From Streptococcus urinalis 2285-97 (GTDB lineage Bacteria > Bacillota > Bacilli > Lactobacillales > Streptococcaceae), in NCBI RefSeq assembly GCF_000188055.2, contig NZ_AEUZ02000001.1, forward strand, positions 1,068,001-1,132,000: DNA of 64,000 bases, in the 5' to 3' direction. Below, piece after piece: positions 8,898-18,941 of this stretch; position 1 is the first letter of the stretch; each line of letters starts with the position of its first letter. A program made the translations under genes and the position numbers. The notes under the pieces were generated by a model. It searched no databases. It worked only from the letters and a program-made list of their open reading frames with translations, and was not told where the DNA came from.

Positions 8898-9899
8898 TTA
8901 GTTTACTCGTGTGTCTGTAGTTCCAGTATTGATCACATCAACAGAAGCATTCAAAGCACTTTCAATTAGATTTTTTACTGCTTCATCAGTATAATAAGCA
9001 ATATGATTGGTATAAATAACTTTGGGATGATCTAACAAAGCTTTGAATACGGGATCGTTGAGCTTTTGATCAGAAAGATTTTTAGGAATATAAGGGCCTT
9101 CAAATTCGTAAGTATCAATTCCTGCTCCAGCTAACTGATCCTTATCAAGAGCAGATAATAAAGCTTCCGTATCAATTAGAGCACCTCTAGCCATATTAAG
9201 TAAAATAGCATCTTTCTTCAATAGAGAAAATGTTTTTTCATTCAAAAGATGATAATTATCAGCAGAAGGTGGCATATGAAGTGAGATCACATCTGATTGT
9301 TTTAAAATATCTTCAACAGAATCTTGATATTCAAGAACCCCATCCATCAAAGAAGAGGGATAAAGGTCAAAACCAATAACACGACAGCCAAATCCTTTAA
9401 ATATTTTTGCAGTTGCTTGACCGATTCTACCTGTGCCAATGATACCCACTGTCATATCTCCAAGGACACGACCACGAATAGGAAGTGTCCAAGAAAAATT
9501 GTGTTTTTCAATTTGTTCTTGGATTTCCCTAACCTTTCGAATTAAATTTAAAGCAATTGTGACAGTAAATTCAGCAATTGATTCTGGAGAATAACTAGGG
9601 ACATTTGAAATAACAATATGATGTTTTGAAGCTTCTTCTAAATCATACATATCCACTCCTGCACTTCGTTGTGCAATTTGTTTTATACCTAGATTTTCTA
9701 ACTCAGCATACACTGCTTTATCCAGTGGTCCCACTTGAGAATTGACAATACCATCACAATCCGCTAAATCAGAAAGAGTATCAAGGGTTAATGCTTCAGG
9801 TGTCATAATAACATCAATATTATTTTGACTTGACCAATGATTAATTAACTCAACTTCTTCATCTCTTACATTATATACTTTTAATTTCAAAAAACTCAC
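8898..9899 (-). CDS. D-2-hydroxyacid dehydrogenase (D-lactate dehydrogenase-like)
   Basis: NAD-dependent oxidoreductase of 333 aa that interconverts a 2-keto acid and a D-2-hydroxy acid. The NAD-binding motif is VGIIGTGRIGQATAKIFKGFG (about residues 152-172) followed by acidic D178 in IGFDLYP. Catalytic residues appear as R in NMARGAL, E in DTYEFEGP and H in YTNHIAYYT. It resembles lactobacillar D-LDH and HicDH rather than L-LDH. The start is GTG, with AGAAAG just before it, 6 bases after the stop of the PfoR-like gene, so the two form an operon. The substrate is not decidable from sequence. Confidence 0.8.
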   Translation of the reverse strand: MSFLKLKVYNVRDEEVELINHWSSQNNIDVIMTPEALTLDTLSDLADCDGIVNSQVGPLDKAVYAELENLGIKQIAQRSAGVDMYDLEEASKHHIVISNVPSYSPESIAEFTVTIALNLIRKVREIQEQIEKHNFSWTLPIRGRVLGDMTVGIIGTGRIGQATAKIFKGFGCRVIGFDLYPSSLMDGVLEYQDSVEDILKQSDVISLHMPPSADNYHLLNEKTFSLLKKDAILLNMARGALIDTEALLSALDKDQLAGAGIDTYEFEGPYIPKNLSDQKLNDPVFKALLDHPKVIYTNHIAYYTDEAVKNLIESALNASVDVINTGTTDTRVN

Positions 9900-9905
9900 A
9901 ACTTT

Positions 9906-10964
9906 CTAGACATCTAATTTATAATCTGTCGTATCAATCAATTTAAAAACATGAATAAACAAATAATTAAAAATGGCATTCAGAACAATTGGTGCTAGCA
10001 CAAAAAGTACTATAATAATGATAATATTACCAAATGACCAACCACCTTTAGCCAAATTTAAAGCGTTAATTGGTCCAATTAAACCACTAATGCCAAAACC
10101 TGCACTAGCTGGTGTTCCTTGAATATTGAAAAGAGCACCTAGAATTCCCATGATACTAGCAGAACAAAGCATAGGTAGCATTATTTTTGGTTTTGAAAGA
10201 ACATTAGCCATCGAAATTTTTGGAGAACCTAAGACATGAGCTAACGAAGTTCCTTTTGAATTAACAGACCAACCTGCCATACAAAGACCAAAACTGGCTG
10301 CACATATTCCTAAATTAGCAGCACCTGAACCTACACCTGAAAGACTGATGGCTAAAGCAATACCTACTGTTGTAATTGGTGAAACAATTAAGAAACAGAA
10401 AATCACAGCAATCAACAAGGACATTAAAATAGGTTGTAATCCAAGCAATGATGCGATTCCTTGACCAATCATTGTTGTAATCATTTTTACATATGGTAAA
10501 ATAAATCGTCCAACACCTCCAACGAGTAAAAGTGTTACTGTTGGTATCACAATTAATGTGAATGATTTTGTTTTATCAGCTAAAAATTGAATCAACAATA
10601 CACCAAGTGCTGCAGTAAGTCCCATATTGATAATATCACCAGTACCTTGCATGCTGATAGTACCATTATGAAATAAAGGTGACCCGCCTGCAAACATAAC
10701 AGCTAACCCTAATGATGCAGCTTGAATAGGATTAAATTTAAAGTTTTGACCAATAAAAATTCCGATAACAAGTCCCATCATTGTATTTGCAATGGATGTT
10801 GCCGCAATTAAAGTCCCAAAACCACTCCACATTGGTAAGAGTGCTTTCATTAATTCACCTAAAATAGCACCAGGTATTAAAACAACAACTGTTCCCATCG
10901 CTAAACCATTTAAAATATTCATGATAAAGCTTTTGGGACTTTGTTTGATATTTGTATCTGACAT
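9906..10964 (-). CDS. PfoR/PTS IIC-like membrane protein
   Basis: An integral membrane protein of 352 aa, about nine or ten helices, glycine-rich (MVGL-type segments such as GLAVMFAGGSPLFHNG, LSGVGSGAANLGICAASFG). It belongs to the PTS_EIIC_2 family, which includes PfoR of clostridia; these resemble sugar-PTS IIC domains but lack IIA and IIB. Substrate unknown. The ATG follows AAGGAGTTTTTT. It is cotranscribed with the D-hydroxyacid dehydrogenase and divergent from a LysR gene, a layout suggesting uptake or sensing of a hydroxy- or keto-acid under LysR control. Confidence 0.75.
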   Translation of the reverse strand: MSDTNIKQSPKSFIMNILNGLAMGTVVVLIPGAILGELMKALLPMWSGFGTLIAATSIANTMMGLVIGIFIGQNFKFNPIQAASLGLAVMFAGGSPLFHNGTISMQGTGDIINMGLTAALGVLLIQFLADKTKSFTLIVIPTVTLLLVGGVGRFILPYVKMITTMIGQGIASLLGLQPILMSLLIAVIFCFLIVSPITTVGIALAISLSGVGSGAANLGICAASFGLCMAGWSVNSKGTSLAHVLGSPKISMANVLSKPKIMLPMLCSASIMGILGALFNIQGTPASAGFGISGLIGPINALNLAKGGWSFGNIIIIIVLFVLAPIVLNAIFNYLFIHVFKLIDTTDYKLDV

Positions 10965-11156
10965 AAAAAACTCCTTAATATTTTGTTTGTGATTTCACTA
11001 ACTATATAGACTATACCATAATCATTTTCAAATGAAAAATTGTTAAAATTTATAGTAGTATAAAAAATGATAATAGTTTGAAGTTTTTTTCACAATATTG
11101 ACCTTTAAGTTAATCTTTTTTATGCTATACTATCTATATAGTAAAGGAAATTAGAG
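10965..11156. promoter_or_regulatory. Divergent promoter region with paired LysR-type sites
   Basis: The plus-strand regulator promoter is TTGACC (11098-11103), 17 bases, TATGCT (11121-11126). Two matching sites flank the spacer in inverted orientation: ACTATATAGACTATA (11001-11015) and TATACTATCTATATAGT (11126-11142), sharing the palindrome CTATATAG. Each sits on the -10 of one of the two divergent genes. I infer they bind the LysR protein. Confidence 0.6.
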
Positions 11157-12041
11157 ATGGATATCAGACAATTAAATTATTTCTTAGCTGTTGCAGACAC
11201 AAAAAACTACTCCCATGCTGCGAAAAGTCTTTTTGTGACACAACCCACTTTGTCACAAAGTATTAAAAAGTTAGAAATGGAACTGAATACTACTTTGTTT
11301 AATCAAAATGGGCGTCAGCTTATTTTAACTGAAGCCGGAGATATCTTGTATTCAAGAGGAAGCCAGTTGGTTTCTGACTTTAACCAAATCGTTTCTGAGA
11401 TACAAAAGATAAATCATGAAGATAAAGAAGTTATTAGACTTGGCTTAACATCTCTTTTTGCGATTCAATTCATGACTCAAATATCAGCATTTATTGCAAC
11501 TCATGCAAATGTTGAAGTTACCTTGATTCAAGAAGGTTCACGAAAATTACAAGACCTTTTATCAGAAGGAAAAATTGATATCGGATTACTCTCATTTCCC
11601 ATTATCAATCCCAATATCAAAATTGAACCTCTAAATACCTCAACAAATGGTTATCAAGTTAGTGTCGTTGCCCCTAGTGACCATCCATTATCTAGTAAAG
11701 AGTCCATTCATTTAGCTAATCTTAAAGGAACAAAGATTGCTTCTTTAACAGAGCACTATATGTTAGGAGAAATGCTTCCAAGACGATGTCGAGCATTGGG
11801 TTTTGAACCTAACATTGTTTTCAAGCACAGCGATTGGGAGATACTACTGCATAGTTTAACTAACCTTGGAGCAGTCACATTATTACCAAAGGAATTTCAA
11901 ACTTTAAGTAAAGTTGACGGATTAACTTGGATTGATTTACAAGATAAAAATGATTTTTACCCAATAGGGATAGCTTATCGTCATGACACAATTTTTACAC
12001 CAGTTGTAGAAGATTTATTACAATTAATCAAAACTAATTAA
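11157..12041 (+). CDS. LysR-family transcriptional regulator
   Basis: Regulator of 294 aa with the LysR winged helix at residues 1-60 (RQLNYFLAVADTKNYSHAAKSL, TQPTLSQSIKKLE) and a periplasmic-binding-like effector domain at about 90-290. The ATG follows AAAGGA at 8 bases. It is divergent from the PfoR-like/dehydrogenase operon and presumably controls it in response to a small organic acid. The family (CitR/CcpC/GltC-like) is too broad to name the effector. Confidence 0.85.
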   Translation: MDIRQLNYFLAVADTKNYSHAAKSLFVTQPTLSQSIKKLEMELNTTLFNQNGRQLILTEAGDILYSRGSQLVSDFNQIVSEIQKINHEDKEVIRLGLTSLFAIQFMTQISAFIATHANVEVTLIQEGSRKLQDLLSEGKIDIGLLSFPIINPNIKIEPLNTSTNGYQVSVVAPSDHPLSSKESIHLANLKGTKIASLTEHYMLGEMLPRRCRALGFEPNIVFKHSDWEILLHSLTNLGAVTLLPKEFQTLSKVDGLTWIDLQDKNDFYPIGIAYRHDTIFTPVVEDLLQLIKTN

Positions 12042-12065
12042 AAAGTAGGTTATGACCTACTTTTT
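12040..12065. terminator. Bidirectional terminator
   Basis: AAAAAGTAGGT (12040-12050), loop TATG, ACCTACTTTTT (12055-12065): perfect 11-bp stem. It ends the LysR gene on the plus strand and the broken carboxypeptidase gene on the minus strand. Confidence 0.88.
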
Positions 12066-13365
12066 TTATGACGTTTCTTCTGTTCGTTTTTCTCAAAAAT
12101 AATAATAAAGGATACAACTAAGATAATAAAAAGAGAGAAAATAACGGGAAACTTCTTTTCTTTCAATAACATCCAATGAAAAAAATGAGAATTTCTTTTT
12201 GGTAACTTTTTATTGTCTTTTACTAACCTTACTTTAACATGATTTTTTATGATTGGTGAGATAAGATCTGGTGCATTTATCACTTTAAGATAATCATTTT
12301 TAATTTCGTATTGCGGTTTTTGACCATTTTTAATACTAAAAAAATAATCTTGATGAACGAGATAGGTTTTTCCATTAATAATGTGTTTACCTTTAGGAAT
12401 CCAATTTTTAAATTGGTAATTTTGAAGACTGTATTCAAATAATGCATTTCCTATCGGATGTCTTAAAAATTCTCCCTCATCATCATCCCAATTGCTTACA
12501 CCTAATACAACTTCGATTAACCTATGTGGTCCACGTTTAATAGTCGCAACATAGTTATATGCAGCATGAGGACTAGAACCTGTTTTTAAACCATCAATCC
12601 CTATCATTCCATACTTGTCACCAGGCAGTGAATGATTATAACCATGAAATGTTTCTTGAAAAGCTGTACCAGGTAAAACCGTTACACTTGTATTTTTGGT
12701 ATATGTTATGATATCAGGAAAATTTTTAAGTAAGTGAAATGATAAAATTGCCAAGTCTTTTGCTGTTGTTTCATTAAAAGCATTTTTGTCATATCTTTTT
12801 GGATTATATAAACCTTCAAAAGAGCTAGCTTCTGCTCCACTTGCATTAAACCATTTCGTTTTTGTCATGCCCAAATCTTTAGATTTCTGATTCATTTTGT
12901 CAAGAAACTGATCAGGATTATCAGGTGATATTAAATTTGCTAACATTATTGTGGCAACATTGGAAGATGGAACCAATGCCATTGTTATCAAATCAGAAAT
13001 AGTGTAAGAATGTCCCACTACAATACGATTATTACTTAAAGCATGGATTGAAGCTATTTTCTGATCATTTGTACTGGCGATTACTTGAGTTTGTGTACTG
13101 ATTTTTCTTGTTTTATCGCTTCCATAACCAAATAGATTGTCATCAATTTACTAATACTTGCAGGATCATGCTTTATATTACTTTGATAATCATATAAAAT
13201 CTGACCAGTATCAGCATCAATTACAAGAGCCGATTTTGGTCTGTACTGCTCTACTACAGGAAAAGCATAATGACTTGTAATAGACATAACATCATCTGCA
13301 TGAACACTATCTGAAAAGAAGATAAGTGATAAAAAAATACAACTAAAAAATCGTTTTATAATCAT
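12050..13365 (-). pseudogene. dacA: Frameshifted D-alanyl-D-alanine carboxypeptidase
   Basis: A penicillin-binding protein of the PBP5/DacA type that would trim pentapeptide stems in the wall. The N-terminal piece (13081-13365) has a signal peptide and the SxxK motif S70-I-S-K73, then stops after KQEKSVHKLK. The rest (SSN motif in PSSNVAT, KTG motif in GLKTGSS, C-terminal membrane anchor at FPVIFSLFIILVVSFIIIF) is in another frame. Adding one A to the A5 run near 13106-13110 joins them as KQEKISTQTQVIASTNDQ, giving about 438 aa, normal for the family. So a single -1 slip in a homopolymer breaks the gene. It may be real, phase-variable or a sequencing error. Confidence 0.85.
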
Positions 13366-13488
13366 TACTATTACCTTTATATGAGTTTATTATTGATTTT
13401 ATGAGATTAAAATAATAATAACAAAAGTATAGCATATATGATCCTATTTTACTTTAAAAAAAAATAACCTATAAAAATAGATTATTTT

Positions 13489-15621
13489 TTATTTTATTTT
13501 TTCTTCTTCGTAGTCACAATTTTCATTGCTACATACAACTTGTTTACCACCACCACGAATTTTTTTCTCGACAAGATAATCACCTGATTTTGGACAATTT
13601 CGCCCAATAGGGATATCCCAAGATGTAAAATCACATTCTGGATAGCGATCACAACCATAAAACACACGATTTTTCTTGGTTTTACGTTCTATTACCTGTC
13701 CTTTTTTACATTTTGGACAGGTAACACCGATTTCTTTTGTGATAGCTTTTGTATTGTGACATTCTGGAAAATTACTGCATGCATAGAATTTTCCGTAACG
13801 TCCTAATTTTATAACCATAGGGTGACCACAAACATCACAGTCAAAGCCAGCAGGTTCATCTTTTATTTGAATCTTCTCAATTTCGACTTCTGCTTTTTCC
13901 AGTTCATTAATAAATGGTTTGTAGAACGAATCAATAACGTGCTGCCACTGCTCTTTCCCAAGCTCTACTTCATCTAATCGTTTTTCCATCTCAGCTGTAA
14001 ATGTCACATCTACGATATCTGGGAAAAACTCTATTATAAGATTATTTACAATTTTACCTAATTCTGTTGGTTCAAAACGTTTTGCTACTAATTTTACATA
14101 ATAGCGTCTTTGAATAACTTCTAATGTAGGTGCATAAGTTGATGGCCGTCCAACACCATTTTCTTCTAATGTCTTTATTAATGTTGCTTCTGAATAGCGT
14201 GCAGGTGGTTGTGTAAAATGTTGTTCTGGACTTGTGGAATCCTTTTTAACAACATCTCCTGATACCATTTCTGGCAGTGTCTTATTCTTATCAGAATCAT
14301 TATAGACTGCCATATAGCCTTTAAATTTAACTTGACTACCATTAGCAATAAATAAAACACCATTTTGCTCAATATTAACTTTTACAGTATCAAATACGGC
14401 AGCAGTCATCTGACTAGCAATGAATCGATTCCAAATTAAAGTATATAATTTTAATTGGTCTTTATTTAAGAATTTTGCTATTGATTCTGGTGTATAAAAA
14501 ACATTTGAAGGTCTAATAGCCTCATGAGCGTCTTGAGCACCACTAGCATTCTTAACTTTATTGCCATGCTTAGAATAATTAGCTCCAAAAGTTGAGGTAA
14601 TATATTTAGCTGCATCGTTTTGAGCAACAGGACTGATACGTGTAGAATCAGTACGCATATAAGTAATCAACCCTTGCGTTCCATTTGTACCAAGATTAAT
14701 TCCTTCATAGAGCTGTTGAGCAACCATCATGGTTTTACGTGTTCTAAAATTTATTTTATTTGCAGCATCTTGTTGTAATGAAGATGTTGTATAAGGTAAC
14801 GGAGCATTTCTCTTTCTTTCTTTCTTTTCAACTTTAGAAATATCGAAATGAGTTGAATTAAGAAGGCTCATAACTTTCTGAACATCATCATTCGTTTTTA
14901 ATGGATATTTTTTTCCATTTATTCCATAAAAAGATGCTTTAAATTTTTTATTTCCTTTTTTAAACGTCCCATCAATTGTCCAGTATTCTTCAGGCTTAAA
15001 TTGTTTAATTTCATTTTCACGGTCAATAATTAATTTTAAAGCAACTGATTGAACACGACCAGCTGATAATCCTTTTTTCACCTTCTTCCATAGTAATGGT
15101 GAAATAGAATAACCGACAATACGATCAAGTACACGTCTTGCTTGTTGTGAATCGACTAGATCCATATCAATTTGACGCGGTTCATTAAATGCATTTTTAA
15201 CGGCATCTTTTGTAATTTCGTTAAATACTACACGATTTTGATCTGCTAAATCAAGATTAAGAATATGTGCTAAATGCCAAGAAATGGCTTCTCCCTCTCT
15301 ATCCGGGTCACTTGCCAGATAAACTTTTTTTGCATTTTTAGCATCTTTTTTTAAAGCATTAATAAGAGGTCCTTTACCTCTTATATTAATATATTCTGGT
15401 TCGTAATTATTATCAAAATCAATTGACATTGTTGATTTCTTTAAATCTCTAATATGGCCAACCGAAGCTACAACTTTATAATTACTACCAAGGTATTTCT
15501 CAATCGTCTTAGCTTTTGCTGGGGATTCAACAATAACCAAATTTTTTTTTGCCGTTGTCGACTTTTTCTTCTTTGTGGTTTTTTTAGCTGTTTTGCTAGT
15601 TGATTTTGTTTTTGTTACCAA
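13489..15621 (-). CDS. topA: DNA topoisomerase I
   Basis: Relaxes negative supercoils. I take the TTG at 15619-15621 as start ([10 protein letters not shown], 710 aa) because AGGAAG stands at proper distance; a GTG three codons upstream overlaps that site. Toprim domain: [17 protein letters not shown] with metal-binding [10 protein letters not shown]; active tyrosine Y321 in [11 protein letters not shown]-terminal zinc fingers: two clear C4 modules (CDVCGHP...CSNFPEC, CPKCKKG...CDRYPEC) and a third in which the first pair is degraded (CPKSGDY...CSNENC). The N-terminus has a lysine/threonine-rich tail of about 25 residues. Confidence 0.96.
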   Translation of the reverse strand: MVTKTKSTSKTAKKTTKKKKSTTAKKNLVIVESPAKAKTIEKYLGSNYKVVASVGHIRDLKKSTMSIDFDNNYEPEYINIRGKGPLINALKKDAKNAKKVYLASDPDREGEAISWHLAHILNLDLADQNRVVFNEITKDAVKNAFNEPRQIDMDLVDSQQARRVLDRIVGYSISPLLWKKVKKGLSAGRVQSVALKLIIDRENEIKQFKPEEYWTIDGTFKKGNKKFKASFYGINGKKYPLKTNDDVQKVMSLLNSTHFDISKVEKKERKRNAPLPYTTSSLQQDAANKINFRTRKTMMVAQQLYEGINLGTNGTQGLITYMRTDSTRISPVAQNDAAKYITSTFGANYSKHGNKVKNASGAQDAHEAIRPSNVFYTPESIAKFLNKDQLKLYTLIWNRFIASQMTAAVFDTVKVNIEQNGVLFIANGSQVKFKGYMAVYNDSDKNKTLPEMVSGDVVKKDSTSPEQHFTQPPARYSEATLIKTLEENGVGRPSTYAPTLEVIQRRYYVKLVAKRFEPTELGKIVNNLIIEFFPDIVDVTFTAEMEKRLDEVELGKEQWQHVIDSFYKPFINELEKAEVEIEKIQIKDEPAGFDCDVCGHPMVIKLGRYGKFYACSNFPECHNTKAITKEIGVTCPKCKKGQVIERKTKKNRVFYGCDRYPECDFTSWDIPIGRNCPKSGDYLVEKKIRGGGKQVVCSNENCDYEEEKIK

Positions 15622-15719
15622 TATTTCCACTTCCTATAAGTATTAAACTTATAGAATAATATACCATTTTAATTAAACTGTCAATAAAAAATATTTGTTC
15701 AATCAAAGAAACCTTTTAG

Positions 15720-16562
15720 TCAGCACTGATAATGTAATAATATATCTTGACCGCTTGTAACGCAATAAGCACCTTCTTTGATCAACTGATGACAACCCTC
15801 TGAATAACCTGATAGTGTGGATCCTGGTACAGCAAAAATATCTCTTCCTTCTTCTAATCCTCTTTCGCAAGTAATCAAACTTCCAGATCTTAATTTTGCT
15901 TCTATTATTAAAATTCCTTTTGATAAACCTGCAATAATACGATTCCTTTCAGGAAAATGGAATTTTAATGGTGATTGGTTAGGACCGTATTCACTTAACA
16001 CTAAATGATTTTTTGACAAATAATTTTGTAAAACTTTATTTTCTTTGGGATAAAAATAATCTAAACCATTTCCAATAACAGCTATAGTTGAACCTCCAAA
16101 TTTTAAAGAAGACATATGAGCTGATGTATCTATCCCTCTAGCAAGACCAGAAACTATAATATATTGATTTCCCAATTCCTTTATGATTTTCTCTAATACT
16201 TTTGTTCCTTCTTGACTACAATCACGAGAGCCGACGACGGCTATTTTAGGAAGTTCTAAAATATCAAGATTTCCCTGATAAAAAAGTAACACAGGTGGAT
16301 TATAAATTTGCTTTAAAGACTCAGGATAAATAGAATCTAAAATAGAAAAACTAGGAAATTTTAAAAATTCTTTTCGTAATTCTTTTGAATCAATTTTCTT
16401 ATAATTTTCTATAAAAGAAACTGGATCTTTAGTTTGTGAAACTACCGCTATATCACGAATTGATAGTGATTTTTGATTTTTCTCTTGATATGACAATACA
16501 TTTAAAATAGCTTTGTTTGCTAAACCTGATTTTTTTAATTTATATAATTCAAAGTTATTCAT
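15720..16562 (-). CDS. dprA: DprA, DNA processing protein for transformation
   Basis: Loads RecA onto incoming single-stranded DNA during natural transformation; also shuts off competence in streptococci. Length 280 aa, normal for streptococci. Rossmann-like core: AVVGSRDCSQEGTKVLE, VSGLARGIDTSAH, VIGNGLDYFYPKENK and FPERNRIIAGLS, with the late SGSLITCERGLEEGRDIFAVPG. ATG follows GAGAGG. It lies directly upstream of topA, the usual streptococcal order. Confidence 0.95.
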   Translation of the reverse strand: MNNFELYKLKKSGLANKAILNVLSYQEKNQKSLSIRDIAVVSQTKDPVSFIENYKKIDSKELRKEFLKFPSFSILDSIYPESLKQIYNPPVLLFYQGNLDILELPKIAVVGSRDCSQEGTKVLEKIIKELGNQYIIVSGLARGIDTSAHMSSLKFGGSTIAVIGNGLDYFYPKENKVLQNYLSKNHLVLSEYGPNQSPLKFHFPERNRIIAGLSKGILIIEAKLRSGSLITCERGLEEGRDIFAVPGSTLSGYSEGCHQLIKEGAYCVTSGQDILLHYQC

Positions 16563-16598
16563 AATTACCTCTCATTATATAGATTCGAAATAAAATAA

Positions 16599-16622
16599 AA
16601 AAACCAAATTAATTGGCTTTTT
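16599..16622 (-). terminator. Weak terminator after the acetyltransferase gene
   Basis: A short stem (CCAA 16604-16607 with TTGG 16613-16616, extended by A-T pairs) followed on the minus strand by a long U-rich stretch. Confidence 0.4.
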
Positions 16623-17172
16623 ATTTTATTTCTTTAATTATTTTTGCAGGATTTCCAGCTATAACAACATTATCTTTATAGGATTTAGTAACGACACTTC
16701 CTGCTCCAACTACTACATTATCTCCCAAAGTAACTCCAGGTAAAATAGTAACTCCTGCTGCCAACCAAACATTATTTCCTATGGTAATTGGCAAGCCATA
16801 TTCTAAACCTGAAAGCCTTTCTTTAGGGTCTAGAGGATGAATGGGTGTCACTAATTGACAATTTGGACCCATCATAACATTGTCACCGATATAAATTGGA
16901 GCAACATCTAAAAATGTATCATTAAAATTAGCATAAAAATTTTCACCAAGAAAGATATTGGATCCATAATCACAAGAAAAATAGGGTTTTACGGTTACAT
17001 TCTCTCCTGTTTTGCCAAACCATTCTTTAATCAAAACTTGTCTCTTCATTTTGTCAGGCTCATTATTAAACTGATAGATATATTGATTTGAAATTCGTCT
17101 CATTTCTGTTAATTCTGGATCTTTACAATCATATAATTCTCCAGATAACATTTTTTCTTTTTCAGTCTTCAT
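16621..17172 (-). CDS. maa: Maltose/galactoside O-acetyltransferase-like
   Basis: A 183-aa left-handed beta-helix acetyltransferase (MTEKEKM-type N-terminal Mac domain at residues 1-55, then hexapeptide repeats at about 60-183: IGDNVMMGPNCQLVTPIHPL, ITIGNNVWLAAGVTILPGVTLGDNVVVGAGSVV). The catalytic histidine is the one in TPIHPLDP. It transfers acetyl from acetyl-CoA to a sugar hydroxyl; the true acceptor is unknown. ATG follows TAGGAG, 8 bases after rnhB, so it is in the rbgA-rnhB operon, between rnhB and dprA. Confidence 0.85.
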   Translation of the reverse strand: MKTEKEKMLSGELYDCKDPELTEMRRISNQYIYQFNNEPDKMKRQVLIKEWFGKTGENVTVKPYFSCDYGSNIFLGENFYANFNDTFLDVAPIYIGDNVMMGPNCQLVTPIHPLDPKERLSGLEYGLPITIGNNVWLAAGVTILPGVTLGDNVVVGAGSVVTKSYKDNVVIAGNPAKIIKEIK

Positions 17173-17180
17173 TTAATCTC

Positions 17181-17963
17181 CTAAAAAATTGTGTTGTCAT
17201 TATAAGACTTAATAGGTTCAAAAGATTTACGGTGTATTGGTGTTATACCATATGTTTTTATTCCTGCTAAATGGTTTTTAGTACCGTAACCAGCATTATG
17301 ATCAAAGTCGTAATTAGGATAAATTTTTGCAAAATCAGTCATGATATCATCTCTAGTGACTTTTGCCACAATTGAAGCTGATGCTATAGAAAGTGAGTTT
17401 GCATCTCCTTTAATCATTGATTTTTGAGGTATTTGTGTATCCAATGTCATTGCATCTATTAATAGCAAATCAGGAATTAAAGTCTTGGACAAATTGGAAA
17501 CTGCTTCAAGCATCGCTAGTTTTGTTGCTTCATAAATATTTACCTGATCAATAATTGTATTATCTTTAATCCCCACTCCAACAGCTAAAGCGCGATTTAG
17601 GATATCTTGATAAATAGCCCTGTGTTTTGATTTTGGTATTTTCTTTGAATCATTCAATCCTTTAATTTTACAGTTTTTAGGTAGAATAACCGCAGCTGCA
17701 ACCACTGGACCTGCTAGCGGACCACGTCCTACCTCATCAATCCCTGCAATTTGACAATAACCTTCTTGATAAGCTTGTTTTTCATGAATAAGCATTTTAT
17801 CTAGTCTTTCAGATTCTGCTAAATCTGATAAAATAGCTTTTTGGCGTCTCGTAATAGCTACTGAAACACCTTTTCGATTATCTTTAAGGTATTCTTCCCA
17901 TCTAGGATCATCTATCTTATCTATTAAATTGAGTTCCTCTGTAATTTTTTTAATTGTTTTCAT
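17181..17963 (-). CDS. rnhB: Ribonuclease HII
   Basis: Cleaves RNA in RNA-DNA hybrids, notably single ribonucleotides in DNA. Length 260 aa. Catalytic carboxylates: D and E in [15 protein letters not shown] (about 76-78), D in LLIDAMT (about 170) and D in KVTRDDIM (about 205). An N-terminal substrate-binding extension of about 70 residues precedes the core, as is usual in Firmicutes. It overlaps the rbgA stop by 14 bases and has only a weak ribosome site, implying translational coupling. Confidence 0.95.
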   Translation of the reverse strand: MKTIKKITEELNLIDKIDDPRWEEYLKDNRKGVSVAITRRQKAILSDLAESERLDKMLIHEKQAYQEGYCQIAGIDEVGRGPLAGPVVAAAVILPKNCKIKGLNDSKKIPKSKHRAIYQDILNRALAVGVGIKDNTIIDQVNIYEATKLAMLEAVSNLSKTLIPDLLLIDAMTLDTQIPQKSMIKGDANSLSIASASIVAKVTRDDIMTDFAKIYPNYDFDHNAGYGTKNHLAGIKTYGITPIHRKSFEPIKSYNDNTIF

Positions 17964-18807
17964 TTAATTCTACATCATCTACAAGGTCTAAAGTGTAAGT
18001 TCCTAATTTTCCTTCTCTCACTTCCTTCACAAACAGTTGATAAAAACGATCATATTCTTCTTTAAACCCTAGTTTTGAAGTTAAAGACATAATTATCTCT
18101 GGAGCTTCTTCTTCCAAGTCTATATCTTTAAATCGTTTTTTTAATCTCTCCGGATAATTATTTTTAAAGAAATTTAAACCAAATATTGTGACATCATCCA
18201 TTGGTAACAGTTGATCTTTAATTGCACCTGTCAAGGCTAATTTTAAGCCAACTTGCTCGTCTTCAAACTTTGGCCATAAAATTCCTGGAGTATCTAATAT
18301 TTCTAAATCTTTATTTGATTTTAACCACTGTTGCCCTTTAGTAACGCCAGGTTTATTTCCTACAACTGCTATTTTCTTACCTGCTAGCCTATTCATTAAT
18401 GTTGTCTTTCCAGCATTTGGGATACCAATAATCATAGTCCTTAAAGTTTGTTTTTGAATCCCCCTATCTTCCAATTTTTTTAATTTATCAGTCATTAATG
18501 CTTTGGCAGCATCAGTTACTTTTTTGACGGTAGATTGTTCTTTTGAGTTGATAGAAAGTGTTTTTATACCTTTTTTCTCATAAAAATCACGCCATTGTTT
18601 TGTTCGTTGTGAATCAGCTAAATCAGCTTTATTTAAGATCATTAATTTTGGTTTATCACCAACTATCTTTGTTAGCATCGGGTTAAGGCTTGATAATGGT
18701 AATCTTGCATCAACTAAAATCGTCACAAAGTCAACATGTTTTATATTTTCTTGTACCTGACGTCTTGCTTTAGACATATGTCCAGGAAACCATTGAATAG
18801 TAGCCAT
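17950..18807 (-). CDS. rbgA: RbgA (YlqF), ribosome assembly GTPase
   Basis: A circularly permuted GTPase needed for late 50S assembly. I use the ATG at 18805-18807 ([16 protein letters not shown], 285 aa), which has AAAGGA upstream; a longer in-frame stretch upstream has no such site. Motif order is the permuted one: G4 NKAD (about 60), G1 GIPNAGKTT (about 125), G3 DTPG (about 170). Directly upstream lies integrase DNA, so its natural promoter may have been displaced by the insertion. Confidence 0.95.
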   Translation of the reverse strand: MATIQWFPGHMSKARRQVQENIKHVDFVTILVDARLPLSSLNPMLTKIVGDKPKLMILNKADLADSQRTKQWRDFYEKKGIKTLSINSKEQSTVKKVTDAAKALMTDKLKKLEDRGIQKQTLRTMIIGIPNAGKTTLMNRLAGKKIAVVGNKPGVTKGQQWLKSNKDLEILDTPGILWPKFEDEQVGLKLALTGAIKDQLLPMDDVTIFGLNFFKNNYPERLKKRFKDIDLEEEAPEIIMSLTSKLGFKEEYDRFYQLFVKEVREGKLGTYTLDLVDDVELNENN

Positions 18808-18941
18808 AGAGTTTAAATTCCTTTCGTAGCAAGGTTTTTTGCATGTAAAACCTGCCTGTTTTCTGCTAGGCACCAAGCAGGCACCAAGATTTTGTATTCA
18901 CCAAGTTAGTCTATAACCAACAACTTTTTGTTTCCCTTCTC
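18808..18941. other. Junction between rbgA and the integrase; candidate attachment end
   Basis: Contains GGCACCAAG at 18869-18877 and 18880-18888, exactly 11 bases apart, and a third partial copy CACCAAG at 18899-18905. Such helically phased direct repeats beside an integrase gene look like arm-type integrase or Xis sites. The core attachment sequence would lie between here and the rbgA start. I found no matching copy within the window, so the other end is either beyond 64000 or too diverged to see. Confidence 0.45.

Noticed and set aside
12050..13018. The 322-codon frame as an independent gene
   Set aside because: It begins at a GTG in mid-domain with no SxxK motif; it is the second part of the frameshifted carboxypeptidase.
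18869..18905. CACCAAG repeats considered as a CRISPR remnant
   Set aside because: Units are 7-9 bases and the spacing fits integrase arm sites, not CRISPR.
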